From Symbiodinium natans (taxonomy: Eukaryota; Sar; Dinophyceae; Suessiales; Symbiodiniaceae), in the NCBI GenBank assembly GCA_905221605.1, contig CAJNDS010002183.1:35001-99000 (forward strand): a DNA stretch of 64,000 nt, written 5' to 3'. This document shows positions 38,738 to 50,078 of the stretch, in pieces. The stretch's first letter is position 1, and each line of letters opens with the position of its first letter. The notes beneath the pieces were generated by a model, which made no database searches, was not told the origin of the DNA, and saw nothing but the letters and a program-made list of their open reading frames with translations. A program made the position numbers and the translations under genes.

Positions 38738-38778
38738 GAAGGAATCCATCTGAGGCCCATGGGCGAGCAAAGGCTCAG
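38738..38778 (+). CDS. Candidate exon, strand and frame uncertain
   Basis: AAGACAG| then RNPSEAHGRAKAQ and donor |GTGGCC. The same block extended left to 38,690 is open as PAPPCHDCAVVARSAVGPRQ and beyond. On the minus strand it reads MGLRWIPSCLGPTALRATTA QSWQ with a GT donor. One exon is likely here; which one I cannot say. Confidence 0.35.
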
Positions 38779-38959
38779 GTGGCCAGGGTTCAGGGTTCAG
38801 GGTTTAGGTGTAGGGTTTAGGGTTTAGGGTTTAGGGTTTAGGGTTTAGGGTTTAGGGTTTAGGGTTTAGGGTTTAGGGTTTAGGGTTTAGGGTTTAGGGT
38901 TTAGGGTTTAGGGTTTTCAGGACACGGGATGGATCCCGGCCCTTGAATTCCTGTAGCAG

Positions 38960-39028
38960 CTGTGGACTGTTTCGACTCCGCGAGGTTGCAGGGCGGCGCC
39001 AAGAAGAGTGGTGTGGTTCGGATCCTAA
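38960..39028 (+). CDS. Candidate terminal exon
   Basis: TGTAGCAG| then LWTVSTPRGCRAAPRRVVWF GS and TAA at the first base of a CCTAAACC tract. Confidence 0.4.
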   Translation: MWTVSTPRGCRAAPRRVVWFGS

Positions 39029-39327
39029 ACCCTAGCCCTAAACCCTAAACCCCAAACCCTAAACCCTGAACCCCAAACCCTAACCCCTAAACCCGAAAAG
39101 GGAGGGGGATGTGGGCCATGCAGGCTCAAGCCCTGAAGCCCCCGGACCCTACTTCAGGGACTTCCGATTTACAAGAGGGACACTTCTAAAGCCGTTTAGG
39201 GACACTTCTAAGGCCTAGCGGTTTAGGGTTTAGGGCTTAGGGTATAGGGTTTAGGGAGACTAGGGGAGTGGCAGAAAGAGCGGGTTTGGGTTTCAAGGGG
39301 TTCAAAGTCAAGAGGCTTGGGTTAGGG

Positions 39328-39435
39328 TTTAGAGAGTTTAGGGAGTTTAGGGAGTTTAGGGAGTTTAGGGAGTTTAGGGAGTTTAGGGAGTTTAGGGAGT
39401 TTAGGGAGTTTAGGGAGTTTAGGGAGTTTAGGGAT
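39328..39435. repeat. 9-bp tandem array GAGTTTAGG
   Basis: About eleven copies. A 9-bp variant of the heptamer whose length is a multiple of three, so it is open on both strands and yields long EFR / LNS / KLP repeat peptides that are probably not made. The block after it, 39,519-39,600, has two plausible plus readings (from G|TGGCCC: WPSSKVQLLSGCHVANDAHR). Confidence 0.85.
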
Positions 39436-40396
39436 TTCAGGGCGTGTAGGGAGAGGGGGGGAGTTTGGGCGGGGCGGGGGGGGGGGGTTAGGCCCAAACT
39501 GCCTCAAGTGGCCCTCATCCAAAGTCCAACTCTTGTCAGGTTGCCATGTCGCGAACGACGCCCATCGTCATCCAGGCCCCAAATGAGAGTGGGCTGGGGT
39601 GGGGGTGGTGCTGACGTAAACCTCAGTCCCTGCGCCCTAAACCCTAAAACCTCAACCCCGGAGCCTCAGCCCTAACACTCAAGCTGTTGAGGATTTGGGT
39701 TCTCCGGTTGGCGCCCAAGCCTTGTTTGTGTTTCTCCTTAGTGCTTTGGGTCCAGGGTGCAGGGCCCGTCCGGAAGGTTCATCGGTATTCATAAGAACCC
39801 CAACACTAAACCTTAAGAGTCCTGAACCTAGACCCGAAAAACCTTAAAATCTGCAGAGTTTCCTTAAAAGTCCTGAAAGCACGTTTAGACAGCAAGGAAA
39901 CCCCCAGCCCGTAAGTGATTTTAGCACCAGGGCGCCCCCTCAATGAGACCCCCGAAACCCCAAATCCTAAACCCTAAACCCTGAACCCTAAACCCTAAAC
40001 CCTAAACCCTAAACCCTAAACCCTAAACCCTAAACCCTGCAGCCCCAGGCCTTATAGCCCCAAGCCCAGAGCCCCGGAGTCCAACTCCGCACTCAAATCC
40101 CCCAGAACCTGACACCCTAAACTCCAGAAGCACATGGAGGTTTCCGACAACAGGGCCGGGGTGTAGGGCAAGTGCGGGGTTTAGACCCCCTTATGGAGGG
40201 GTTCCCCGTTTTCTTTAAATTATGAGGATTTCTTGCTATTTTGGGGTGGTACATTCAGAGGGCACCGACCTTATGCCGTAAACCTGAACCCTGAACCCTG
40301 AACCCTAAACCCTAAACCCTAAACCCTAAACCCTAAACCCTAAACCCTAAACCCTAAACCCTAAACCCTAAGAGGGAAAGACCTATAGACCCCCAG

Positions 40397-40467
40397 CTCG
40401 CCAGTTGAAGAAGCGCACAGCTCCTGGTGCCACCCCGCCAAGTGAGGATGTTGACGCAGGCGCCTGA
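40397..40467 (+). CDS. Terminal exon, basic then acidic
   Basis: ACCCCCAG| then two bases and RQLKKRTAPGATPPSEDVDA GA, TGA at 40,465-40,467. Clear signals and composition. Confidence 0.5.
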
Positions 40468-40829
40468 TGTGGATGTAGGGTTTAGGGTGGGGTTTAGGGT
40501 TTAGGGTTTAGGGTGTACGGTTTAGGGTTTAGTGTGTAGGGTTTCGGGTTTTTGGTTTTTGGGTGGGTTGATCTACATGAGGCTTTCGCTGTGGTATGCT
40601 TCAAGGATCAGGGGACGTAGTAAGTATGCCCACATGCGTACAATATGATGTAACCCTACACCCTACACCCTAAACCCTAAACCCTAAACCCTAAACCCTA
40701 AACCCTAAACCCTAAACCCTAAACCCTAAACCCTAAACCCTGCATATATACACATATCTGTAGGATTGTGTGTGAGTGTGTGAACTTTTATTGGCACTAC
40801 TCAAGATGAAATCACCCGGCTGGTTCCAT

Positions 40830-41066
40830 CTCTCCTCTCTCTCTCTCTCCATCTCTCTCTCTCTCTCTTCACCTCTCTGTCTCTCTCCATCTCTCCCTTC
40901 TCTCTCTTCTCTCCCTTCTCTCTCTTCTCTCTCTTCTCTCTCTTCTCTCTCTTCTCTCTCTTCTCGCTCTTCGCGCTCTTCGCGCTCTTCACGCTCTTCT
41001 CGCTCTTCGCGCTCTTCGCGCTCTTCACGCTCTTCTCGCTCTTCGCGCTCTTCTCGCTCTTCTCGC
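40830..41066. repeat. CTCTTC/CGCTCTTCG polypyrimidine satellite 1
   Basis: CT-rich array that shifts from CTCTCTTCT to CGCTCTTCG units. It encodes Ser/Leu/Arg or Glu/Arg/Lys repeats in every frame. The 750 bp that follow, 41,070-41,815, are unique and GC-rich with several overlapping ORFs on both strands (for example DKLRDEMEELLRAHAAVES at 41,631+, and a minus frame at 41,275-41,556). A gene is likely there, but I cannot fix strand or frame. Confidence 0.9.
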
Positions 41067-41814
41067 TTTTCCATAGCCATTTTGGCGCAAGCGAGTGAGC
41101 ATCTGTCGGCAGGCCTCAGCATGCATCCCACAGCTCACGGAAGGCGCTCCGCACCTTCGCTCAAGCTCTCTGCCCCAAAGCCATCTTGGAAATTGCGCCA
41201 GGAACCTGCCCACCTACCCCCATCACTGGGCAGACAAACAGCCGGGCCCCACTGAAGGCCGATTCGCCGCCCTTTCACGGGTTGCGTAAGATTCCGACAG
41301 TGTGGTCGTCAGCAAACCAACACCGCTTCTCCTTTCCCCGGGCGACGAAGTGCAAAGACAAGGGATGCGCGGAAGGTTGTTTCTTGCCACTTCCCGCCGA
41401 TGGATTTCCGACGAAGGCCGCATGGTCACTGGGCCCATCCGTCCGATATTCGCAAGAAGCTCCGTGTTGCTTCTCAGCAGGCCTGGTGCTCACGGCCTCT
41501 GCAGGGACACGTGCCACGTCTGTCGAACGAAATTTTCCTCCCCTGCCTAGACCCAACGCTTTTTGTTCAATGACTTTTTCCTGCGCGCCGTTGCCTCACA
41601 TGGATGCTTCCAGCTGACCAACAGCCCATCGACAAGCTGCGAGATGAAATGGAGGAGCTGCTCCGGGCACATGCAGCAGTGGAGTCGCACTCTGCCACTG
41701 CAATACTCTCTCAACCGCACTGCCCCCTCTCATGTGCCTGGACCGTGCCTTCCCCAGCACATCATCCCCAACAGATGGTCCTTGCTTTCCGTCGATGTCA
41801 ATGGCAGGAGCTCC

Positions 41815-42392
41815 TCTCTCTTCCCTCTTCCCTCTTCCCTCTTCCCTCTTCCCTCTTCCCTCTTCCCTCTTCCCTCTTCCCTCTTCCCTCTTCTCTCTTC
41901 TCTCTTCTCTCTTCTCTCTTCTCTCTTCTCTCTTCTCTCTTCTCTCTTCTCTCTTCTCTCTCTCTTCTCTCTTCTCTCTTCTCTCTTCTTCTCTCTTCTC
42001 TCTTCTCTCTCTCTCTCTTCTCTCTCTCTCTCTTCTCTCTCTTCTCTCTTCTTCTCTCTTCTCTCTTCTCTCTCCTCTCTCTTCTCTCTCTCTTCTTCTC
42101 TTCTCTCTTCTTCTCTCTTCTCTCTTCTCTCTTCTCTCTTCTCTCTTCTCTCTTCTCTCTTCTCTCTTCTCTCTTCTCTCTTCTCTCTTCTCTCTTCTCT
42201 CTTCTCTCTTCTCTCTTCTCTCTTCTCTCTTCTCTCTTCTCTCTTCTCTCTTCTCTCTTCTCTCTCTCTCTTCTCTCTTCTCTCTTCTCTCTTCTCTCTT
42301 CTCTCTTCTCTCTCTCTCTCTCTCTCTCTCCCTCTCTCCGTCTGTCTGTCTATTTCTGTCTCACTCTCTCTTCTCTCTCTCTCTCTCTCCAT
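41815..42392. repeat. CTCTT polypyrimidine satellite 2
   Basis: Begins as CCTCTTC (7 bp), becomes TCTCTTC (7 bp) and ends in TC dinucleotides. A pure purine/pyrimidine strand split of nearly 580 bp, suited to triplex or H-DNA. ORFs across it on both strands are by-products. Confidence 0.9.
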
Positions 42393-42904
42393 CGCGAGCG
42401 GGGGAGGGTTCGGGGTTTCGGGCTGAGGGAACAGTCTGAGGTTCTGGGTTTAAGGTTCCCTTGCTTAAACCCCAAAACCTCCGAACCTCCTTAACCCACT
42501 CCCCTGCAACCCACACCCCGCCGCAAGAGCAGGGTTGAGGGTTTCGGGCTTGAGGTTTTTGGGTTCTAGGGTTCTAGGGCCAAAAAAAAGGTTTCGGTTT
42601 TCCTAAACCCCCAAACCCTAAACCCTAAATCCTAAACCCTAAACCCGAAAAGCGGTGCAGGCGCGGCTCCCGACCGTGGGGCTGAAGATCCGCCCCCGCC
42701 CCCACCGCAGGCGGGGGAGGGGTGGGACCCTAGCGAGGCCAGGAGCCTCACCCTCAAACCCCCAAACCCTCAAACCCCCAAACCCTCAAACCTTAGCCGC
42801 TCTAACCCGCAAACCCTTTGCACCCAAACCCTGCCCTAAACCCTAAACCCTAAACCCTAAACCCTAAACCCTAAACCCTAAACCCTAAACCCTAAACCCT
42901 AAAC

Positions 42905-43230
<326 letters not shown>

Positions 43231-43272
43231 CCCTGAACCAACCCCCAAACCCTAAAACTCTAAAGCCTTCAG

Positions 43273-43597
43273 CAAGGACCGCGACAAGTCTTCGTCCTCC
43301 TCCCCTCGTCGAGCAGCGCCCCCGGCAGGGCTTTGGGGCTTTGGGGCTTTCGGGGTTCAGGGCTTCAGGGCTTTAGGGCTTTAGGGGTTTTAGGGCTTTA
43401 GGGTTGTACGGTTTTAAGGTTTTAGGGTTGTGGGTTTTTTGGGTTTTGGGATTCGAAGGTCAGAGTAGTTTGGAGTTTCAGGGGTTCTGTTTGGGCTTGT
43501 AGGGTTTAGCACCCCAACCAGGCACCAGCGCTACGGCTGGCTGGTTCAAATCGTTTCAAAGACCCCTAAACCCCAAACCCTAAGTCCTAAACCCTAA
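43273..43597 (+). CDS. Two-exon gene end, SR-like, possible GC donor
   Basis: Exon 43,273-43,329 (GCCTTCAG|) encodes KDRDKSSSSSPRRAAPPA and ends GG|GCTTTGG, a GC-type donor as is common in dinoflagellates. Exon 43,522-43,597 (CAACCAG|) completes a Gly and encodes HQRYGWLVQIVSK, then TPKPQTLSPKP* from the repeat tract. The phase agrees. An Arg/Ser-rich piece suggests an RNA-processing protein; tentative. Confidence 0.5.
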
Positions 43598-43845
43598 ACC
43601 CGACTTGACCCTAAAGCCTGGACCCTACCTAAACCCTAAACCCCAAACCCGAAGCCTAAACCGTCGGTGTTTGGGGTTCAGAGTTGTGGGGTTTGTTTTG
43701 CATTGTGGACGATTCTAAGAGGGTACTGTCAATCCTAACCCGCACACTTAAGACCCTAAGCCCCACACTTTCCTCAAAGACCCCACAAGAAGCTCGCAAG
43801 AAGCCTTGAGACTCTGAAGCCCTAAATTCCACCGACCTCTCCAAG

Positions 43846-43893
43846 CTTCTTGAGGACCGGAAGGGGTCACAGAGAGCGAAGGACGACCCCTGA
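43846..43893 (+). CDS. Candidate terminal exon
   Basis: CTCTCCAAG| then LLEDRKGSQRAKDDP, TGA. Charged and compact. Confidence 0.45.
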   Translation, partial: LLEDRKGSQRAKDDP

Positions 43894-44262
43894 GTGGGAT
43901 TCCGGGGAGGGCGGGGGGGAGTTGAATCTATTCAGAGAGGTGGAGGTCTGTCGGATTTAGCTGCAGGGCCACCACTGCCCACATCTGGGCCCAACATCAT
44001 CATTCACTATCCCCGAAACCCTAAACCCTAAACCTGAAACCCCAGAAGATGCTCGGGGGGTTTGGGGATGGCTTGTCGAACCTGGTCTTCGCCAGCGAAA
44101 GCTTCAGCCCTAAGCTCTTGCGTTTAGGGTTTAGGGTTTAGGGTTTAGGGTTTAGGGTTTAGGGTTTAGGGTTTAGGGTTTAGGGTTTAGGGTTGAGGGT
44201 CTAGGGTTTAGGGTTTAGGGATAAGACCCGAGTTCCTCAACCCTACACCCTATACACCCTAG

Positions 44263-44328
44263 ACACCCACATTGTGTGAGTTGCCGCAGGAGGACGGCCC
44301 CGTAGCCGGGGTCCTAGCAGTGTTATAG
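44263..44328 (+). CDS. Candidate terminal exon
   Basis: Open as PTLCELPQEDGPVAGVLAVL to TAG at 44,326-44,328. The acceptor is either CTAG| at 44,262 or GCCGCAG| at 44,289. The preceding stretch 43,964-44,110 contains two more plausible readings (GHHCPHLGPTSSFTIPETLN, which runs through telomere units, and GDGLSNLVFASESFSPKLL) that I could not resolve. Confidence 0.4.
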   Translation, partial: TPTLCELPQEDGPVAGVLAVL

Positions 44329-44772
44329 GGTCCTTTAGGGAGGGTTTAGGATTTAGGGTTTAGGGTTTAGGGTTTGGGGTTGGGTTTAGGGTTTAGGGTT
44401 TAGGGCTTAGGGCTCTTGAGGGAGGGGGTTCAAGGGTGGTATGTAACCCAAGGTTAACTAGCACTCCCCACTACTCCCTAAAGCTCCCTAGGATGAACCC
44501 CCCTCCTTAAGAACCCTGCAACAGTGTCTGCGCACGTGTTGAACTCTCCCCTGCGGGCACCCATGCCCTGGCGCTTGAAAGCGTCCATAGAACCCGAACT
44601 CCGGACCTTAAACCCTGAAACCTAAACCCCAAATCCTCTAAACCCAAAACCGTAAACGCAAATCCTCTGAACCCTAAGCCCTGAGCCCTACACCCTAAAC
44701 CCTAAATCCTCCAAACCCTAACCCCCGAGCCCGAAACAGCGAACGTGAAAACCCAAACCCTAAACCCTGAAG

Positions 44773-44841
44773 AGGCTACCCGCCCAAAAGCGTCAAGAGT
44801 AGATTTTCGCAAAGTGGCAAGTCAGGGGAACCCTTTGCAGG
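44773..44841 (+). CDS. Candidate internal exon
   Basis: CCTGAAG| then two bases and ATRPKASRVDFRKVASQGNP LQ, donor G|GTTTGGGG. The acceptor lies directly at the end of a CCCTAAACCCTGAAG tract. Confidence 0.5.
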
Positions 44842-45392
44842 GTTTGGGGTCTATCGGGTTTACAGGGCTTGAAAGGTTTCTTGGGTTTACAGGGTTGATA
44901 GGCTTTAGAGGTTTAGGGCTGAGGGGTGAGCGTTTGGGGTTGAGCTTGAGGAATGTTGGGGTGAGAGTTTTAGGGTGTAAAGTTTATGTTGGGGTGGGGG
45001 GGGGGGGTAACGTTAGACCCTGAGCCGTAAACCCTAAACCCTAGGGTTTTAGAGTGTTCGGGCTTAGTGAGCCTTAGCTTTAGGGTTTTTGCGGTTTAAG
45101 GGTTTAGCGACTTTGGTGCCTTATATCCTCCGATTGTTAACAGTTTAGGGGTTTCTATCAGGCACCTGCTTGGGTTCAGGGTTTAGGGTTTGGGGTCTGG
45201 GGTTGAGGTTTCAGGGGCTTAGGGTTTATAGCCTTTGGCAGGTTCATGGGTTACACCCTAAACCCTAAACCCCAAACCCTAAACCCTAAACCCTAAGCCC
45301 TAAACCCTAAACCCTCAACCCTGACTCAACCCTCAACCCTCAACCCTAAACCCTAAACCCCTCATGCACAGCCTTGAGTCCCTTGAGCTGAG

Positions 45393-45485
45393 GTTGGGTC
45401 CTTTGAGATCATCGACTCGCTCATGGACCTCACCAGCTTGGCTGCACTGCACCGCGGACTCTTCAGCCTTAAGCCCCCCTTTTGA
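45393..45485 (+). CDS. Terminal exon, 30 codons
   Basis: GAGCTGAG| then VGSFEIIDSLMDLTSLAALH RGLFSLKPPF, TGA. A regular helix-like leucine pattern. 45,490-46,200 then holds a TTTAGGG/TTCAGGG mixture and family C sequence. Confidence 0.55.
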   Translation, partial: VGSFEIIDSLMDLTSLAALHRGLFSLKPPF

Positions 45486-45799
45486 AGGGTCTAGGGTTTA
45501 GGGTTTAGGGTTTAGGGTTTAGGGTTCAGGGTTTCAGGTTTAGGGTTTAGGGTTTAGGGTTTAGGGTTCAGGGTTTGGGGTTTAGGGTTCAGGGTTTAGG
45601 GTGCAGGGTTTAGGGTTTAGGGTTCAGGGTTTAGGGTTCATGGTTTAGGGCTTCAGGGTTTAGGGTTCAGGGTTCAGGGTTTAGGGTTTCAGGGTTTAGG
45701 ATTGCAGGTTTCAGGGTGTTGCACGGTTTCAGGGTTTCAGGCTTTAGGGAAGGCTTTCAGGTTTAGGGTTCAACATCAAGGGATTCTACCTTGGACCCC

Positions 45800-46135
45800 T
45801 ATGGTTGTATCCCCTGGGTTTGGGGCCATATTGTGAGTATATTAAGGGGAGCCTTCAGGGGTACCGGGGTACGAATCTTAATACCTTGAGAATAATTCAA
45901 CATACCCCAACCCAATCCCCTCCTTATCCAAAAAAGGAGAATAGGGGGGTTTGCGATACTCAGGGGCCCCTAATATGGACCCCAAATAGTAGGATCCCCT
46001 TCTAGTAAGGACTCCAATAAGGTACCCCGAATATCGTAACCCCCCCCCCCCCCCCAAAAAGGAGGGATTTTTACCATACCCCTTATTTCTGTTAAGGGTA
46101 TGCCCAAGCGGTATGTTGAATATTGCTTAGAACCA
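45800..46135. mobile_element. Family C region, longest copy
   Basis: The conserved core is 45,955-46,035 (GACCCCAAATAGTAGGATCC). Around it are internal inverted motifs such as GTATATTAAGGGG and CCATACCCCTTATTTCTGTT with a final GGTATGTTGAATATTG/AATAATTCAACATACC pair (45,890 and 46,111). That pair suggests a larger element of about 240 bp. Confidence 0.55.
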
Positions 46136-46203
46136 ACCTTAAGACCCCAAAGCCACTGACTGTAGGGTTCAGGGTTTAGGGTTTGAGGGTTTTGGGGGTT
46201 GAG

Positions 46204-46787
46204 CGTTTGCGATCACGGCAAACCTGATGCAGTCGAAGAAGGGGATGACGGCGGCAGCGGTGGAGCGAGGAGCCAAGCAGAGCGAGACGCGCTGCAAGAG
46301 CACGGAAGCGCACTTGCCTCTGACTGCTGGCAAACAGTTCACTGCAGCACTCCATGGAGTCTGCTCAGTGTTCGCCCCGGTGACGGCGACATTGGCCTAC
46401 AGGGCGCAGCCTTGCATCATCGACATGGCTGCGGCGGAGCTCAGCGGGCTCTTCGCTGGGGTTCAGGGTTTAGAGTTTAGGGTTTCAGGGCTTCATGGTT
46501 TAGGGTGTTCAGGGATTAAGGGTTTAGGGTATTTGAAGGTTCCTGGGTGGTTTCAGTAGGTACAGTACCCCCGAAGGTTTTTGGCCAGTTCCAAATCCCA
46601 CCAAAGACCCTTAAGCCCTAAACCCTCAACCCTAAACTCTACACCCTAAACCTCAAACCCTAAACCATAACAATCGGGGCTAGAGGCCTTAAACCCTCAA
46701 CCCTAGGGTTTCAAGCTTGGAGCGAAAGCGGGTGCCCAGGTTTCGGAAGCTTCACGAGGAGGTGCGGACCTGAACCCTAAACCCTAA
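46204..46787 (+). CDS. Two-exon gene end; large 257-nt exon
   Basis: Exon 46,204-46,460 encodes 85 codons: FAITANLMQSKKGMTAAAVE, RGAKQSETRCKSTEAHLPLT, AGKQFTAALHGVCSVFAPVT, ATLAYRAQPCIIDMAAAELS and GLFAG, donor |GTTCAGGG. Exon 46,740-46,787 (GTGCCCAG|, phase 0) encodes VSEASRGGADLNPKP*, with the tail and stop from CCCTAAA. An in-frame ATG at 46,227 could be the true start. The middle is hydrophobic (GVCSVFAPVTATLAY), perhaps one membrane or buried helix. Not recognised, but among the strongest coding sequence here. Confidence 0.65.
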
Positions 46788-47625
46788 ACCCTAAATCCTA
46801 AACCCTAAACCCTAAACCCTAAATCCTAAACCCTAAACCCTAAACCCTAAATCCTAAACCCTAAACCCTAAACCCTAAACCCGGAGGGTTTCTATTTAGG
46901 GTTTCAGGGTTTCCATGTAGAGTTTTAGGGTTTAGGGTTTATGTCGTAGGGTTTCGGGTTTCGACTGAGGGTTCGAGGGTTTGTTTTGGGGTTTGTGTTT
47001 TAGGGTTTTGGGTTTTATGTGTAGGGCTGGAGTATTGTTTTTGTAAGGCTTTAGGGTTTATGGTTTGGAGTTTCTTGGTTTACGCATAGTGCATTATGTT
47101 TGTTTAATGTTCGAAGTTTTACTGTCAGAGACTTTCTCGTGCATTAGGTTGGTTCATGGTTTTTGGGTTTAGTGTTCCCCCAAAAAACAAACAGTCCTTA
47201 GTAGGGGGTACTCCCGATTAAGGGTTTAGGATAGATCCCGCTTAGGGTGAAAGGGTTGACGCCCAAGCAACCCGAAAATCCCAAACCCTTCAGGACATAG
47301 AAGGGCTACAGTATCCCGAAGCCCGAAAACCCTAAACCCCATAAAACCTTCTAAAACCTTATAAAACCCGGTAAAAGCCCGATAAATCCCGATAAAACCC
47401 TCGAAAACCCTCTAAAACCCTACAAAGCCGTAAGCAACTCTATCAATACCCTATCCATACCCCTGTAAATATGCTTCAAATTACCCTCGAGATACTTTCT
47501 CTCTCTCTCTATATATATATATATAGACACATATTTATCTATTTATGTATCTACCAATATATATATATATATATACATATGTATATATACATATCCTGGA
47601 AATCCCCTGTACATGCGCTTTACAG

Positions 47626-47758
47626 TACCCTAGAAGCCGTGGCAGTGCTGACTGTGGGTCTGACTTTCGTCTCCAAAGGAGAGCAAGATCCCCTTGGAGT
47701 GCACACATGTTTTGGAGTCTCCGGCTTCGAGGTGTTAAGCACGCCGGAAATCATTTGA
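47626..47758 (+). CDS. Candidate terminal exon, 43 codons
   Basis: GCTTTACAG| then one base and TLEAVAVLTVGLTFVSKGEQ, DPLGVHTCFGVSGFEVLSTP and EII, TGA. A second frame to 47,820 is also open. Immediately upstream are AT microsatellites (47,503-47,595). Confidence 0.5.
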
Positions 47759-47819
47759 ACACACGTGCAGCAGAAGCTCGGCACTCACTCGACTGCAATC
47801 CCTTTTCAGACACCAAGTG

Positions 47820-48089
47820 ATGCCCTCCCCGTTCTTGCAGACATGGGAGACCAGTAAGCGGCTGAGGGGGGTTCAGGCAGTTCAGGCGATCAGGGTGTTG
47901 AAGCTCGAGCAGCTCTTGAGCAGCTGTAAGCCACCCCTCAAACCCGAAACTGCAAAGCCCCCAACCTTGAGCCCCCGAACCCGAAAAGCCCTGAAGAACC
48001 TAAACGCCCTAAACCACCCGCAGACCCCCAAAAACCCAAAACCCAAAACCCAAAACCCAAAACCCAAAACCCTAAACCCTAAACCCTAA
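47820..48089 (+). CDS. 90-aa ORF with repeat-derived tail
   Basis: ATG, MPSPFLQTWETSKRLRGVQA then VQAIRVLKLEQLLSSC, followed by a Pro/Lys tail translated from degenerate CCCAAAA units and ending LNPKP*. A GTAAGC at 47,853 is a textbook donor, so the real product may be a short first exon (MPSPFLQTWET) instead. Confidence 0.4.
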   Translation: MPSPFLQTWETSKRLRGVQAVQAIRVLKLEQLLSSCKPPLKPETAKPPTLSPRTRKALKNLNALNHPQTPKNPKPKTQNPKPKTLNPKP

Positions 48090-48173
48090 ACCCTAAACCC
48101 CTAACCCCTAAACCCTAAACCCTAATTCTGGAGAGCTAGTTGCCCTCAAAGCCGGAGTTCCATCTTCCCTCAG

Positions 48174-48228
48174 AACACGTCGGCCTCTCTTTGGCATCCA
48201 TAGGGCCAAAGACGCCTTAAATCAGTAG
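48174..48228 (+). CDS. Candidate terminal exon
   Basis: TTCCCTCAG| then one base and TRRPLFGIHRAKDALNQ, TAG. Confidence 0.45.
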
Positions 48229-48381
48229 GGCTTAGGGTTTCGGGTTTAGGGTTCAGGGTTTAGGGTTTAGGGCTAGGGTTTAGGGCTGGGGTTTAGGGTC
48301 GCCTGAACCCCCTCGAAATCCCTAAAAACCGGCATTCGCGGGGCAGGTCGAGGTGCCTCCGGCCCTGATTTGCCACCCGTG

Positions 48382-48415
<34 letters not shown>

Positions 48416-48708
48416 GGGGGCTTGATGCTTGATGAGTTTTTTGGGGTTTAGGGTTTAGGGTTACGGGGTTGGGGGTTTAGGGGTTCTGGGGTTCAGGGCT
48501 TGGGGGTTTTTGGTTTAACGTGTTCGGGTTAGTTTAAGCTGGCGTTGGTGTCCGGAACACCAGCCCTCCAAGGCGCGGGACTTCATAAGTAGGACTTAAA
48601 AAGCCCTAAACCCTAAACCTTAAACCCTAAACCCGAAACCATCCTAAACCCTAAACCCTATGCCCCAAACCCTAAGCTCGAAACCCTACGACCCTTCTTG
48701 CCCGAGGA

Positions 48709-48738
48709 TGAGGCCGAAAGTTGTGAGCGACAAGGGGG
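48709..48738 (+). CDS. Candidate small acidic exon
   Basis: CCTTCTTGCCCGAG| then DEAESCERQG and donor |GTAAAC. It overlaps an ATG ORF in another frame (48,660-48,842, with SDKGVNSSCISPASLVWGGI). 48,850-49,110 shows nothing clear. Confidence 0.35.
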
Positions 48739-49123
48739 TAAACAGTTCCTGCATTTCTCCGGCTTCGTTGGTGTGGGGAGGCATTGCTATGCAATGCTAT
48801 GCCAATTCCGGGATGCACCGTAAACCTGGCATCCGAACATAAGCCTCCTGAAGCCGAGTTGTTGAGGGGTTATGGCTTCAGTTCCCCAAAGCTGCAAGCC
48901 CTCATATCAACAACCTTAAAGCCTCTCTTAAACCCGATGCCAAAACTTCCTAAGACCTAAGGCTACATATCCCTAAACCCTAAACAACAACAGCGCCCTA
49001 ATTTCTTCAACCCTAAGCCTTAAGGTCCCATTATGATTATGAGAGGGAGCCAAAAAATGACTTTAATTTTGATGACAACGTCCCATATTCCTAAACCCTA
49101 AAACAAAATGTTTGCCGCGCCAG

Positions 49124-49200
49124 GCCTTCGCGCGACGGGAGTCGCAGAAGCTCTTCGACCAGGACAAGCGCAACAGACAGGCACCCCCCTCATTCGCGGG
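49124..49200 (+). CDS. Internal exon, charged
   Basis: GCGCCAG| then AFARRESQKLFDQDKRNRQA PPSFA, donor GG|GTTTAGGG at the tract start. A helical charged pattern with a Pro-rich end. It is among the clearest exons. Confidence 0.6.
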
Positions 49201-49348
49201 GTTTAGGGTTTCAGGTTTAGGGTTTAGGGGGTCTATTTTTGGGGGTCAGGGTCTGGGGTCGAGGGTTTTGGGGTTTTGCACCCTGAAAGTGCCCTACACC
49301 CTAAACCCTAAACCCTAAACCCTAGACCTAGACCCTAGACCCTAGACC

Positions 49349-49579
49349 CTAGACCCTAAACCCACATAGGTTGTTCGGAGGGTATATGGGTTCATAGGGC
49401 TTATAGGAGGGGATTGAAGGCTCAGGATTCAGGGGAGCTCTCCTAAAATAGGGTTTAGAGTTCCAGGGTTTGGGGTCCCTACAATCAGGGTTAGAGTATT
49501 TCGGGGGTACACGAGGATCCACCCCCTCCTCCATTTTGGAAAGACCCTGCTTCAGCTGAGAACTGCGCCATCGGGGCAT
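49349..49579 (-). CDS. Minus-strand ORF, 76 aa
   Basis: ATG, MPRWRSSQLKQGLSKMEEGV, DPRVPPKYSNPDCRDPKPWN, then Pro/Tyr-rich sequence from degenerate CCCTAT units ending GFRV*. A GT after DPR could be a donor. Plausible first 24 residues only. Confidence 0.35.
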   Translation of the reverse strand: MPRWRSSQLKQGLSKMEEGVDPRVPPKYSNPDCRDPKPWNSKPYFRRAPLNPEPSIPSYKPYEPIYPPNNLCGFRV

Positions 49580-50078
49580 TCAGATTTTTGCGTTGGGTTC
49601 GTTTTGGCCGCCACCACGTCGCCCCAAACCATCATCCCTCACCACTTCAAATCCCCCCAAATGGGGTTTAGGGCTTGTACTCTATAGCAACTCTTATGAC
49701 AATCTACTTCTGAACCCTACGACAACTTACAAACCCTACTACAACCTAAACACTTTGTAAGCCCCATAGCAACCTGTAAGCCCCCTCTGAACCCTTAAAA
49801 ACCCGATAAACCCTGCAAGCCTCCTATCTACCCTCTGTAAACCCTTAAAACCCTTAAAGCCCACACCCCTAAATACCTAAACCCTAAACCCTAAACCCTA
49901 AACCCTAAACCCTAAACCCTAAACCCTAAACCCTAAACCCTAAACCCTAAACCCTAAACCCTGAACCCTAAACCTAAACGCTAAACCAACCCTAAACCCT
50001 AAACCCTAAACCCTAAACCTCAAACCCTAAACCCTAAACCCCAAACCCTAAACCCTAAACACCCCCACGAACCTCAAG

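Noticed and set aside
41563-42494. Leu/Ser-rich and Glu/Arg-rich frames of 220-296 codons
   Set aside because: Artefacts of the CTCTT satellite, which has no stops in any frame.
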